A stretch of DNA of 11,599 nucleotides, from positions 1 through 11,599 of the forward strand of contig CAILMK010000052.1 in NCBI GenBank assembly GCA_903835275.1, read 5' to 3'. Position 1 is the stretch's first letter. Each line of letters opens with the position of its first letter. The position numbers and the translations under genes are program-made. This document shows positions 1 to 6,471 of the stretch, one piece after another. The notes beneath the pieces are model-generated. The model saw only the letters and a program-made list of their open reading frames with translations. It was not told where the DNA came from and made no database searches. Source of the stretch: an uncultured bacterium (lineage in GTDB: Bacteria > Bacteroidota > Bacteroidia > CAILMK01).

Positions 1-4
1 CACT

Positions 5-23
5 AAAAAGATCCTTTCAGGAT
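5..23 (-). terminator. Possible terminator after the glycosyltransferase gene
   Basis: Read on the minus strand, a 5-bp stem (ATCCT/AGGAT) with a GAA loop is followed at once by C and five T. It lies about 40 bp past the stop of the glycosyltransferase gene. The stem is short, so this may instead be part of an intergenic repeat. Confidence 0.4.
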
Positions 24-43
24 GACAATTTATTTTGCAAACC

Positions 44-78
44 CTTTCTACTTATTCCTTATTACTTACTACTTCTTG
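44..78. repeat. Degenerate 7-bp tandem repeat over the gene end
   Basis: Five consecutive heptamers, all beginning CTT (CTTTCTA, CTTATTC, CTTATTA and two more), run through the stop codon at 62-64. On the minus strand the unit reads roughly TAGTAAG, so the last residues of the glycosyltransferase (SSK) and its TAA come from repeat DNA. Confidence 0.6.
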
Positions 79-1072
79 CCCCCAGCAAATCTACTAATTC
101 CTGTGTTTTTATCTCGTATGCACATTTAAAATGTCCTTGCGGGCAGGATTTCCTTCCATGCAATCCGCAGGGGCGACAGCTGAGCTCTTCCCGTATTTCT
201 ATAATGGTGCTTTTATCCGATAAGGGACCAAAACCGAATTGCGGTATGGTGGAGCAGAAAATAGCTGCTACAGGTGCATTCACGGAAGAGGCGAAGTGCA
301 TGGGCGCGGAATCATTGGTATAATTCATCAGCGCATCCTTCATTAGTGCCGTAGTTTCAAGGTAACTCAGTTTCCCGGCCAGGACATCAATATTTTTATT
401 TTCACTTCCTGAAACAATTTCATTGCACAGGTCAATATCCCCCTTGCCACCGAGTAAATATATTTTTTGATTTCCTGTAGCATCAGCAAACTCAATCCAT
501 TTTTGAACCGGGTATTGCTTGGTAAACCATACGGATGCAGGGGCAATTGTAATGTATGCAGTATTTTTATATTGCCTTACTTTTTCAAAATCATTCGCCG
601 ATGGATATAAACGTGGTTTTGATGCAATGCCATCTGTAAAATCAGCGATGAATTGATGATTGCGGTTTATTTCATGCTCGTATTTCCCATTGGCATCTGC
701 GCCGATTGTGTGCGGAAATGATTTGCTGAACAGGTATGAAAAAGGATTTTTTTCAAATCCCCTTGTTTCCTTTGCTCCTGAAAATGCCGTGAGAAAACCC
801 GAAGCGCCGAAGCGTTGCAGATTGATTACTTTATCATATTGCGTAGATCGGATCTGCTTTAAAAGCCTGAGTAAATTTTTATACTTACCGTTCTTTTTAT
901 CCCAGATCAAAATGCGCTTCAGCCAGGGATGGTTTTCAAACAAGCCTTCATTGCCTTTCCTGACAAGGAAATCAATTTCCGCATCCGGCATGGAGTTATG
1001 CAGCTTCTCCGCAATTCCGGTGGCAAGCACAACATCTCCAATAAAGGAAGTTTGAATGATGAGTATTTTCAA
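62..1072 (-). CDS. Glycosyltransferase family 9 (heptosyltransferase-like)
   Basis: This 336-aa protein is a GT9 family glycosyltransferase, the family of LPS heptosyltransferases (WaaC/WaaF/RfaF). These transfer a sugar from a nucleotide donor to lipid A-core or another surface glycan at the inner face of the cytoplasmic membrane. The N-terminus has the family signature, with GD at 12-13 matching the catalytic Asp13 of WaaC. The C-terminal Rossmann half has NDSAPMH at 253-259 for the sugar nucleotide. A cysteine cluster (C299, C302, C310, C317) near the C-terminus is common in this branch. The start is TTG: an in-frame TAA lies four codons upstream, no upstream ATG exists, and the typical MKILII N-terminus begins exactly at the TTG. 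The gene follows dapD after only 76 bp, with a terminator between. Sugar specificity cannot be told; heptose is only one option. Confidence 0.9.
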   Translation of the reverse strand: MKILIIQTSFIGDVVLATGIAEKLHNSMPDAEIDFLVRKGNEGLFENHPWLKRILIWDKKNGKYKNLLRLLKQIRSTQYDKVINLQRFGASGFLTAFSGAKETRGFEKNPFSYLFSKSFPHTIGADANGKYEHEINRNHQFIADFTDGIASKPRLYPSANDFEKVRQYKNTAYITIAPASVWFTKQYPVQKWIEFADATGNQKIYLLGGKGDIDLCNEIVSGSENKNIDVLAGKLSYLETTALMKDALMNYTNDSAPMHFASSVNAPVAAIFCSTIPQFGFGPLSDKSTIIEIREELSCRPCGLHGRKSCPQGHFKCAYEIKTQELVDLLGARSSK

Positions 1073-1089
1073 TCGTGTAATTTATCGTT

Positions 1090-1118
1090 AAAAAAACCGA
1101 GGGGCATAAAACCCCTCG
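1090..1118 (-). terminator. Rho-independent terminator after dapD
   Basis: A perfect 7-bp GC-rich stem (CGAGGGG/CCCCTCG, 1098-1104 and 1112-1118) with a 7-nt loop is followed on the minus strand by one G and seven T. It is 31 bp past the dapD stop and only 17 bp before the TTG start of the glycosyltransferase, so it separates that gene from the thioredoxin-dapD operon. Confidence 0.8.
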
Positions 1119-1148
1119 TTGTAATTTATATTCTTTATTTAGAATTTC

Positions 1149-1982
1149 CTATACCGGTATTTCAAACTCCCTTAATACATCATTCAGGGATGTCTTAAGA
1201 TCTGTGGAAGCCTTGCGTTGACCTATGATAATCGCACAGGGAACATTATATTCGCCGGCGGGAAATTTCTTTGGGTAGGTTCCCGGAATCACTACTGAAC
1301 GCGGAGGCACATGCCCCTTGTATTCTTTAGGAGTAGCGTGCGTAACGTCAATAATTTTAGTGGATCCGGTTAGCACTACATTAGCGCCGAGTACCGCTTC
1401 CTTTCCTACATGAACGCCTTCCACAACGATACATCTGGAACCAATGAAACATCCGTCTTCAATGATAACGGGAGCAGCCTGTACGGGCTCTAATACGCCG
1501 CCAATACCTACACCGCCGCTCAGGTGAACGCCCTTGCCGATCTGTGCGCAGGAACCAACGGTTGCCCAGGTATCCACCATGGTGCCTTCATCCACATACG
1601 CGCCGATATTTACATACGAAGGCATCATAATTACTCCATGCGCCAGGTATGCACCATGACGTGCAGTTGCAGGAGGAACCACACGAACGCCGAGATGGTC
1701 AAAATTTTTCTTCAACGGAATCTTGTCGTAATATTCCATCGGACCGGCTTCCATCACTTTCATCTGGCGAATCGGAAAATATAACAATACTCCTTTTTTA
1801 ATCCATTCATTCACTACCCATCCATTATCAGTTGGATGTGCAACGCGCAGGCGCCCCTTGTCAAGTTCTTCTATGACATCAGTAATTGCCTGCTTGTATT
1901 TCCCTTCACTAAGAAGAGTGCGGTCATTCCATGCTTCCTCTATGAGGGCACGCATATTTTCTACTTCCGGTCTGTGTTCCAT
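1149..1982 (-). CDS. dapD: Tetrahydrodipicolinate N-succinyltransferase DapD
   Basis: DapD transfers succinyl from succinyl-CoA to tetrahydrodipicolinate in the succinylase branch of meso-diaminopimelate and lysine synthesis, in the cytosol as a trimer. The 277-aa length fits the family (E. coli 274 aa). An N-terminal helical domain of about 100 residues precedes a left-handed beta-helix of hexapeptide repeats (about 102-250). The almost invariant block PSYVNIGAYVDEGTMVDTW (121-139) holds the catalytic-type Asp137, and Glu188 in VVEGV matches the second catalytic acid. The start is ATG and lies 8 bp after the stop of the upstream thioredoxin-like gene, so the two are cotranscribed from the promoter near 3500. 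A strong terminator follows. The succinyl-CoA donor points to succinylase rather than acetylase chemistry; the conserved block is that of the succinyl enzymes. Confidence 0.96.
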   Translation of the reverse strand: MEHRPEVENMRALIEEAWNDRTLLSEGKYKQAITDVIEELDKGRLRVAHPTDNGWVVNEWIKKGVLLYFPIRQMKVMEAGPMEYYDKIPLKKNFDHLGVRVVPPATARHGAYLAHGVIMMPSYVNIGAYVDEGTMVDTWATVGSCAQIGKGVHLSGGVGIGGVLEPVQAAPVIIEDGCFIGSRCIVVEGVHVGKEAVLGANVVLTGSTKIIDVTHATPKEYKGHVPPRSVVIPGTYPKKFPAGEYNVPCAIIIGQRKASTDLKTSLNDVLREFEIPV

Positions 1983-1990
1983 TATTTTAA

Positions 1991-3430
1991 TTAAGGCTTT
2001 TTAAGTTTTGCCTTTTCCTCTTCAATCTTATCAAGTTTGTCAAACAATTCGTCGAGCTGGTCGCTTAGAATTCTCTTCGCGATGATCTTTTTATCTTTGT
2101 CAAGTACATACATTACAGGAGTGCTGTATACATCATAAACTTTATTAAAGTCAGTAACGGTAAAGCTATCCCATACATTTATCCAGTCGCCCCATTTATG
2201 GTCGCGAACATATTTTATCCACGGTTTCGGCTTGCGTTCTATGGTTGCAGCATATACTTCAATCTGCCTTTTCTTTTTATTTTTTACATAATAATCGTGC
2301 AGGATAGGAGTTTCATGCTGGCAATGGCCGCAATCAGAATCCCAGAACCATACGATGGTATATTTTGCATTTACGCTATACAGGGTAATCACTTTTCCAT
2401 TGCTATCCGTCAGGTAAAGATCAGGAGCCTTTTTACCGATGAGGATATTTCTTAAAATATTGCATCTCCTGCGTATCTGGCGTACAGTATTTGAATCCGC
2501 CCAATACGCTTTTCCACTCAGGTAATAAGTATCACCCATGTGAACCAAAACGGCATCCATACCCATCATCTGTGAGTTTTCATACGTATTCAAAACATAC
2601 CAGATGGTGTACTTGTACATTTCCTTGTTCTTTTCCATCATCGTTATGATGCGGTCTGCATCAGCATTGATGGAATCAGGAATTTGCGGAACCAGGTTCT
2701 TGAAGAAATACTCCAGCTTGCTATCAAAGAAAGGGGTACGTACCAGCCTTTCATCACTCATGTCAAAATTATCGAAATAGTGCGCCTTGAACCAGCGGTA
2801 AGCAAAGGTGGAATCTTTTTTTCCATTGGGTAAAGTAGGTGTTTCCGGTATTTCAGGTTCGCCCGCAGCCTTGATCAATTTAACGGCAAAACTGTTCGGA
2901 TTGCTTTTTTCCCATTTGATGCGGAAATCATTCATATCCTTGTTTACAGCAGACATTTTTTCCTTGATCTTCTTTTGCCCGTCAGCGTCAGCCTTTTTCA
3001 TTTGCTTCCTCAGGGAATCAGCAGCGCTTCCATCTACATAAGCCTGCTTCTGATACTCATAAAATGTGGTGTTCTCCTGAGAACCCTTCACTTTCATGTG
3101 CATGATCATATTGGCAGTATCGGTTTCCAGTGAAAAATTCTGTTCGCCGATAATGAATTCCAAAATACTTTTAGGCATGCTTAGCACATAAACGCCTCCG
3201 GGGAGAGTTGTTTTGCCCTTGAAAAGCATATTTCCATTAGCATCGGCTGTAGCAGAATCCTGCTTGATGAACTGGTTCTTACCATAATGGTAGCCGATAA
3301 CACACTTTACATCGTGGATACCCTTGACGCGGATTTTAATATTGTGGCCTTCTTCAGCAGCCGGGCTTTTTGCAGCGAATCCCGTGAATGAGATCCCGAA
3401 AAGCATGATAGTTAGATAGATTTGTTTCAT
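1991..3430 (-). CDS. Secreted DUF5106/TlpA-like thioredoxin-fold protein
   Basis: This is an exported protein-disulfide/thiol redox protein of the Bacteroidota TlpA/ResA type. Numbering is from an upstream ATG at 3463 (490 aa). The chosen start is the internal ATG at 3430, because residues 12-31 make a clean signal peptide (Lys, hydrophobic core, cleavage near GFA/A) while the 11 residues before it do not fit; the mature form is then from a 479-aa precursor. Domains: a DUF4369-like beta region (about 42-130), a Lys-rich helical stretch, a DUF5106 block (about 140-340), and a C-terminal thioredoxin fold with the redox CGHC at 378-381 after WFWDSD and the cis-Pro at 449 (STPV). It probably acts in the periplasm, anchored or free. 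Substrates are unknown. The tail is strongly charged and Lys-rich. It is the first gene of an operon with dapD, though no functional link is evident. Confidence 0.88.
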   Translation of the reverse strand: MKQIYLTIMLFGISFTGFAAKSPAAEEGHNIKIRVKGIHDVKCVIGYHYGKNQFIKQDSATADANGNMLFKGKTTLPGGVYVLSMPKSILEFIIGEQNFSLETDTANMIMHMKVKGSQENTTFYEYQKQAYVDGSAADSLRKQMKKADADGQKKIKEKMSAVNKDMNDFRIKWEKSNPNSFAVKLIKAAGEPEIPETPTLPNGKKDSTFAYRWFKAHYFDNFDMSDERLVRTPFFDSKLEYFFKNLVPQIPDSINADADRIITMMEKNKEMYKYTIWYVLNTYENSQMMGMDAVLVHMGDTYYLSGKAYWADSNTVRQIRRRCNILRNILIGKKAPDLYLTDSNGKVITLYSVNAKYTIVWFWDSDCGHCQHETPILHDYYVKNKKKRQIEVYAATIERKPKPWIKYVRDHKWGDWINVWDSFTVTDFNKVYDVYSTPVMYVLDKDKKIIAKRILSDQLDELFDKLDKIEEEKAKLKKP

Positions 3431-3499
3431 AAGTAAATCTTGAAGACATTTTGGTTGCTTCATTCAAGCAAAAACTGTGCAATTAGTTTTAACTGCCTG

Positions 3500-3530
3500 C
3501 AAATATACGAATTTCACTTAAAAGGGGCAA
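3500..3530 (-). promoter_or_regulatory. Bacteroidota-type promoter of the thioredoxin-dapD operon
   Basis: On the minus strand an exact TAnnTTTG box (TATATTTG, 3507-3500) lies 20 nt downstream of a TTG (3530-3528), matching the known TTG-N~20-TAnnTTTG promoter of this phylum. Transcription would begin near 3493, giving a leader of about 60 nt to the preferred ATG at 3430. The TTG lies in the first unit of the heptamer repeat. Confidence 0.6.
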
Positions 3531-3558
3531 GGGACAAGGGGCAATGGACAAGTGCGAA
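3524..3558. repeat. 7-bp tandem repeat (GGGGCAA type)
   Basis: Five heptamers follow each other: GGGGCAA, GGGACAA, GGGGCAA, TGGACAA and a diverged GTGCGAA. Equivalently, a 14-bp unit is repeated with one mismatch. It overlaps the -33 region of the thioredoxin-dapD promoter. Confidence 0.75.
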
Positions 3559-3564
3559 AATATT

Positions 3565-3596
3565 AAACCTTGTAGATTTCAAAAACCTACGGGTTT
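3565..3596 (-). terminator. Imperfect hairpin after the FAD dehydrogenase gene
   Basis: AAACC/GGTTT and GTAG/CTAC arms form a 9-bp stem broken by a small internal loop, 24 bp past the stop of the FAD dehydrogenase. The T-run is poor on either strand, so this is a weak terminator or an intergenic palindromic repeat. Confidence 0.3.
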
Positions 3597-3619
3597 GAGC
3601 TAGTTTTAGAATTTAGATA

Positions 3620-5194
3620 TTAGGATTTCGAATTTCTAAACAGTGCCTCGGCGCACCTTTCTCCATCCATTGCAGCGCTGACGATGCCGCCGGCGTATCC
3701 TGCGCCTTCTGCACAGGGGAATAATCTTTTTATCTGTACGTGTTCAAGGGTTTCCGGATTACGTGGTATCCTGACTGGGGAGGAGGTGCGGCTTTCCACG
3801 CCTACGATCTGGGCTTCGTTACTCAGGTAACCCTTTATTTTCTGTCCGAATACTTTGAATGCACCCTGCAAACGATAACTGATATTTGGCGGCAACATTT
3901 CATGCAATGCTGACGGAGTAAGTCCGGGGATATAGGACGTTTCCAACAGGGTGGAAGATTTTTTACTATTGACAAAATCCATCATCCGTTGGGCAGGCGC
4001 ACTTTGTGTTCCGCCTCCGGTATGAAAGGCAAGTTGCTCCAGTTCGCGCTGCATTTCCATTCCTGCAAGCGGACCGAATTTTTGATAAGGAGCCAAATCT
4101 TCCGCATCTATGGAAACCACAATTCCGGAATTGGCAAATTTGGAATCGCGCTTGGAAGGGGACATGCCGTTTACAACAATTTCCCCCGGTGCGGTGGCTG
4201 AAGGAACAATAAATCCTCCGGGACACATGCAGAATGAAAAAACGCCTTTTTCCACGCCGTTATAATTTACCTGGCTGACCAGGGAATACGAAGACGCAGG
4301 GAGATATTCCGTCCTGACTGCGCCATGATATTGCACAAAATCGATCATGGATTGCTGGTGTTCCACACGGACGCCCATTGCAAAAGGCTTGGATTCTATC
4401 AGTATGTTTTTGCGGTGTAATAATTCAAAAATATCACGTGCCGAATGCCCCGTAGCAAGTATCACGCCGATACCTTCTATTTTATTTCCCTCATGGGTAA
4501 TTACGCCCTTGATGACATTGTCTTTTATAATGAAATCATCCACTCGGGTATTGAAATGAATTTCGCCTCCGTGCTCTAATATGGTTTCGCGAAGCTGCGC
4601 CACCAATTCGGGTAATTTATTCGTGCCTATATGCGGGTGTGTATCAATGAGAATGGATTCCTTCGCGCCGTGTTTTACAAGTATCTCCAATACCCTGCGC
4701 AGATCGCCGCGCTTCTTGGAACGGGTGTATAATTTCCCGTCGGAATAGGTACCCGCGCCGCCTTCGCCGAAGCAATAATTGGATTCCGGATTTACTATAT
4801 GATCCTTGTTGATGGCTGCAAGATCGCGCCTGCGTGCACGCACATCTTTACCGCGTTCTATGATGATGGGTTTTATGCCAAGTTCCAGTAATCTGAGTGC
4901 GGCAAACAGTCCGGCAGGCCCGGCGCCGACAATGATGGCAGGGGAGGAGTTGCTTACATTTTTATATTCGTATGTATTGGCAAAAAGCTCGGGAATTTCT
5001 CCGAAAAAGACCTCCGTTTCAACTACGACCTTGATGTTCTTTTTCCGAGCATCAATGGATCTTTTCAGGGGACGGATAAAAATATCTTCCGTATCTTTCA
5101 GTCCGATGGAATTCAATACTTCCCTGCGGAAAAGTTTTTCTTCAAAAGCAATTTCAGGAGGAAGGGATATGGTGAGAAGTTTGGATTGTAGCAT
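3620..5194 (-). CDS. FAD-dependent dehydrogenase, COG2509 type
   Basis: This 524-aa cytosolic flavoprotein belongs to the uncharacterised FAD-dependent dehydrogenase family (COG2509), for which no substrate is established. A small N-terminal domain (1-80) precedes the Rossmann dinucleotide site GAGPAG at 90-95, with Glu113 at the end of the second strand to hold the FAD ribose. The family block NYCFGEGGAGTYSDGKLYTR follows at 139-158. Later conserved stretches are the Cys-containing FCMCPGG region, GGGTQSAPAQR, and the C-terminal FAD motif with PCAEGAGYAGGI and SAAMDG (493-511). Length and both termini look complete. The start is ATG at 5194, about 27 bp after a TATCTTTG promoter box. It stands alone as a transcription unit. 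The family call is firm; any role is not. Confidence 0.9.
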   Translation of the reverse strand: MLQSKLLTISLPPEIAFEEKLFRREVLNSIGLKDTEDIFIRPLKRSIDARKKNIKVVVETEVFFGEIPELFANTYEYKNVSNSSPAIIVGAGPAGLFAALRLLELGIKPIIIERGKDVRARRRDLAAINKDHIVNPESNYCFGEGGAGTYSDGKLYTRSKKRGDLRRVLEILVKHGAKESILIDTHPHIGTNKLPELVAQLRETILEHGGEIHFNTRVDDFIIKDNVIKGVITHEGNKIEGIGVILATGHSARDIFELLHRKNILIESKPFAMGVRVEHQQSMIDFVQYHGAVRTEYLPASSYSLVSQVNYNGVEKGVFSFCMCPGGFIVPSATAPGEIVVNGMSPSKRDSKFANSGIVVSIDAEDLAPYQKFGPLAGMEMQRELEQLAFHTGGGTQSAPAQRMMDFVNSKKSSTLLETSYIPGLTPSALHEMLPPNISYRLQGAFKVFGQKIKGYLSNEAQIVGVESRTSSPVRIPRNPETLEHVQIKRLFPCAEGAGYAGGIVSAAMDGERCAEALFRNSKS

Positions 5195-5220
5195 AATGTT
5201 AAGCAGTTAACTTAAAGGCG

Positions 5221-5228
5221 CAAAGATA
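5221..5228 (-). promoter_or_regulatory. -7 promoter box of the FAD dehydrogenase gene
   Basis: The minus strand reads TATCTTTG, an exact TAnnTTTG match, about 27 bp before the ATG. A TTA 18 nt upstream is a poor -33 element, so strength is uncertain. Confidence 0.45.
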
Positions 5229-5251
5229 GGGATTTTAGCTGGCATGTAAGG

Positions 5252-5269
5252 GTCACGATAAATCGTGAC
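5252..5269. repeat. 18-bp palindrome (GTCACGAT arms)
   Basis: The 8-bp arms GTCACGAT and ATCGTGAC are separated by AA. It lies just upstream of the FAD gene promoter, so it could be an operator, but its T-AA-A core resembles the palindromes at 6225-6347, which favours a dispersed palindromic repeat. Confidence 0.6.
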
Positions 5270-5287
5270 TATTCGACGCAAAATGGC

Positions 5288-5305
5288 ACACTGATTACAC
5301 TGATT
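5288..5305. repeat. 9-bp tandem duplication ACACTGATT x2
   Basis: Two exact adjacent copies of ACACTGATT lie in the non-coding spacer. Function unknown. Confidence 0.7.
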
Positions 5306-5318
5306 TTTTATTGTGAAA

Positions 5319-5420
5319 GCAGAGTCTCTCGAAGAATAGGATTTTGCGTTAGGTGAGGACTCTGCGTTCAAAATCCTTAGAGTCCCTGCTCCGCGCAGCC
5401 CTGGCTTCAGGAGACTCTGC
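5319..5420. repeat. Block bounded by inverted GCAGAGTCTC copies
   Basis: GCAGAGTCTC at 5319-5328 is exactly inverted at 5411-5420, and the match extends to 14 of 16 bases. Inside lie AGGATTTTG/CAAAATCCT and GGACTCT/AGAGTCC arms, and GACTCTGC recurs directly at 5358-5365 and 5413-5420. This suggests a foldable non-coding repeat of the CTCTGCG type. Confidence 0.5.
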
Positions 5421-5433
5421 GGGGAATGCGAAT

Positions 5434-5469
5434 AAAAAAAGTTGCCAACTTTTAGAAAGTTGGCAACTT
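5434..5469 (-). terminator. Strong rho-independent terminator after yciO
   Basis: A perfect 14-bp stem (5439-5452 with 5456-5469) closes a 3-nt loop and runs on the minus strand into a T-tract (5434-5440). It is 39 bp past the yciO stop. No plus-strand gene ends nearby. Confidence 0.85.
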
Positions 5470-5480
5470 AAACTCATTTG

Positions 5481-5512
5481 CTAATTACCGAATTAATCAA
5501 TTACCGAATTAG
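5481..5512. repeat. 8-bp tandem repeat over the yciO stop codon
   Basis: Four octamers in exact phase (CTAATTAC, CGAATTAA, TCAATTAC, CGAATTAG) contain a 13-bp exact repeat spaced 16 nt apart. The last unit includes the yciO stop codon at 5509-5511. Confidence 0.7.
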
Positions 5513-6141
5513 CCTTCTTTATTCATATACATCTCCACGGAGCCTTTCCCTTCGCGGATGAGTTCAATTTCGCCATTAGTGCAATCGAATATGGTAGAGA
5601 CTTGTTTATCGCCATATCCACCATGAACAATGATATCCACGCGGTCCTGGAAAAAGCCATTGATCTCTTCCGGATCGGTGAAATAATCGTCCAGTATTTT
5701 ATTGTCGTGTATGGATGCTGTAACCAGCGGATTTCCAAGTTCACGTACAATATCACGTGGGATATTATTATCAGGAACGCGGATGCCAATAGTTCGTTTT
5801 TTATTCTTGAATAATTTCGGGACTTTGTTATTTGCCTTTAATATGAAAGTATAGGGACCCGGGAGGCATTTCTTCATCAAACGGTATATACTATCCTCGA
5901 ACGGAACCGTGTATTCCGATAGATTACTCAGGTCCGAACAAACGAGGGACAGGTTTGCATTTTCAGGTTTTTTGCCAATGACCTGGCATAGCTTGTCAAT
6001 GGCTTTCTGGTTTTTCATATCACAACCGATGGCATACACTGTATCGGTAGGATAGATGATGACGGCACCGTCTTTTAAAGCTTCCACAATGCTCGTGATG
6101 TGCCGTGGAGCGGGATTCTCTGGATAAACTCTTATCATCAT
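5509..6141 (-). CDS. yciO: YciO-type Sua5/YrdC family protein
   Basis: This 210-aa protein has the Sua5/YciO/YrdC fold, which makes threonylcarbamoyl-AMP from threonine, bicarbonate and ATP for the tRNA t6A37 modification. It resembles the YciO branch (E. coli YciO, 206 aa) more than canonical Sua5/TsaC. Visible blocks: PTDTVYAIGCD (31-41), KKPENANLSLVC (57-68), PGPYTFIL (94-101), IGIRVP (118-123), TASIH (141-145), VSTIFD (181-186) and IREGKG (195-200). There is no Sua5 C-terminal domain. Two adjacent ATG codons (6141, 6138) could each start it; the outer one is used here. A TATCTTCA sequence at 6167-6160 is a near-match promoter box. It is monocistronic with a strong terminator. Whether it is the cell's main t6A enzyme or an accessory YciO is not decided by this window. 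Confidence 0.9.
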   Translation of the reverse strand: MMIRVYPENPAPRHITSIVEALKDGAVIIYPTDTVYAIGCDMKNQKAIDKLCQVIGKKPENANLSLVCSDLSNLSEYTVPFEDSIYRLMKKCLPGPYTFILKANNKVPKLFKNKKRTIGIRVPDNNIPRDIVRELGNPLVTASIHDNKILDDYFTDPEEINGFFQDRVDIIVHGGYGDKQVSTIFDCTNGEIELIREGKGSVEMYMNKEG

Positions 6142-6220
6142 AATTTTAAAGATTATAATGTGAAGATAGGAAATATGAATAGGGAATGCAAGTTTTAGCG
6201 ATTATTTTTTATTGCTTGAG

Positions 6221-6351
6221 TAATCCCCGACTTTAGTCGGGGGCATAATGCTTCGCTGAGTTCGGGCTTTAGCCCAACTATTTGTCAACTAAGTTGGGCT
6301 AAAGCCCGAAAAATATCTGCCGACATTCCCCCGACTAAAGTCGGGGGTTAC
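6221..6351. repeat. Composite nested palindrome
   Basis: Three hairpins lie in a row. The outer two (6225-6242 and 6328-6347) have CCCCGACT/AGTCGGGG arms with a 2-nt loop and are inverted copies of each other over about 26 bp, including flanking TAAT/GTTA bases. The middle one (6261-6310) has perfect 19-bp arms (6261-6279 and 6292-6310) around 12 nt, and each arm is itself a small palindrome with the core GGGCTTTAGCCC. All share a T-AA-A or TTTA centre. This looks like a REP/BIME-like cluster of repetitive palindromes or a tiny non-autonomous element. No transposase is present in the window. Confidence 0.8.
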
Positions 6352-6383
6352 TGAAACTCAAGATATGCGATATTTTAAACAAT

Positions 6384-6419
6384 AAAAAAACTCCTTAAAG
6401 CATTTGCATCAAGGAGTTT
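6384..6419 (-). terminator. Rho-independent terminator after sucC
   Basis: Nine-bp arms AAACTCCTT and AAGGAGTTT (6388-6396 and 6411-6419) enclose a 14-nt loop and continue on the minus strand into seven T. It is about 53 bp past the sucC stop. Confidence 0.75.
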
Positions 6420-6440
6420 AATATTTATAAATATGCTGCA

Positions 6441-6454
6441 CGAGCGGACGCTCG
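6441..6454. repeat. CGAGCG-GA-CGCTCG hairpin
   Basis: Six-bp arms around GA lie between the sucC stop and its terminator, with imperfect outer GCTG/CAGC pairing. On the plus strand ten T follow after a gap, but no plus-strand gene ends here. It has the same two-base-loop design as the palindromes nearby. Confidence 0.5.
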
Positions 6455-6471
6455 CGCCAGCGATTTTTTTT

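Larger units (their letters stand above)
5195..5508. other. 314-bp spacer between yciO and the FAD dehydrogenase gene
   Basis: No coding sequence is seen. From low to high coordinates it holds the FAD gene promoter (5221-5228), an 18-bp palindrome (5252-5269), a 9-bp tandem duplication (5288-5305), a ~100-bp block bounded by inverted GCAGAGTCTC copies (5319-5420), the yciO terminator (5434-5469) and an 8-bp tandem repeat (5481-5512). Confidence 0.7.
6142..6471. other. 330-bp spacer between sucC and yciO with nested palindromes
   Basis: No coding sequence is seen. It holds, from low to high, a possible yciO promoter (TATCTTCA, 6160-6167, minus strand), the composite palindrome (6221-6351), the sucC terminator (6384-6419) and a small CGAGCG/CGCTCG hairpin (6441-6454) just past the sucC stop. 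Confidence 0.7.

Noticed and set aside
6441..6470. Plus-strand terminator formed by CGAGCG/CGCTCG and ten T
   Set aside because: No plus-strand gene ends here and the T-run is separated from the stem; the sequence fits better as a small palindromic repeat.
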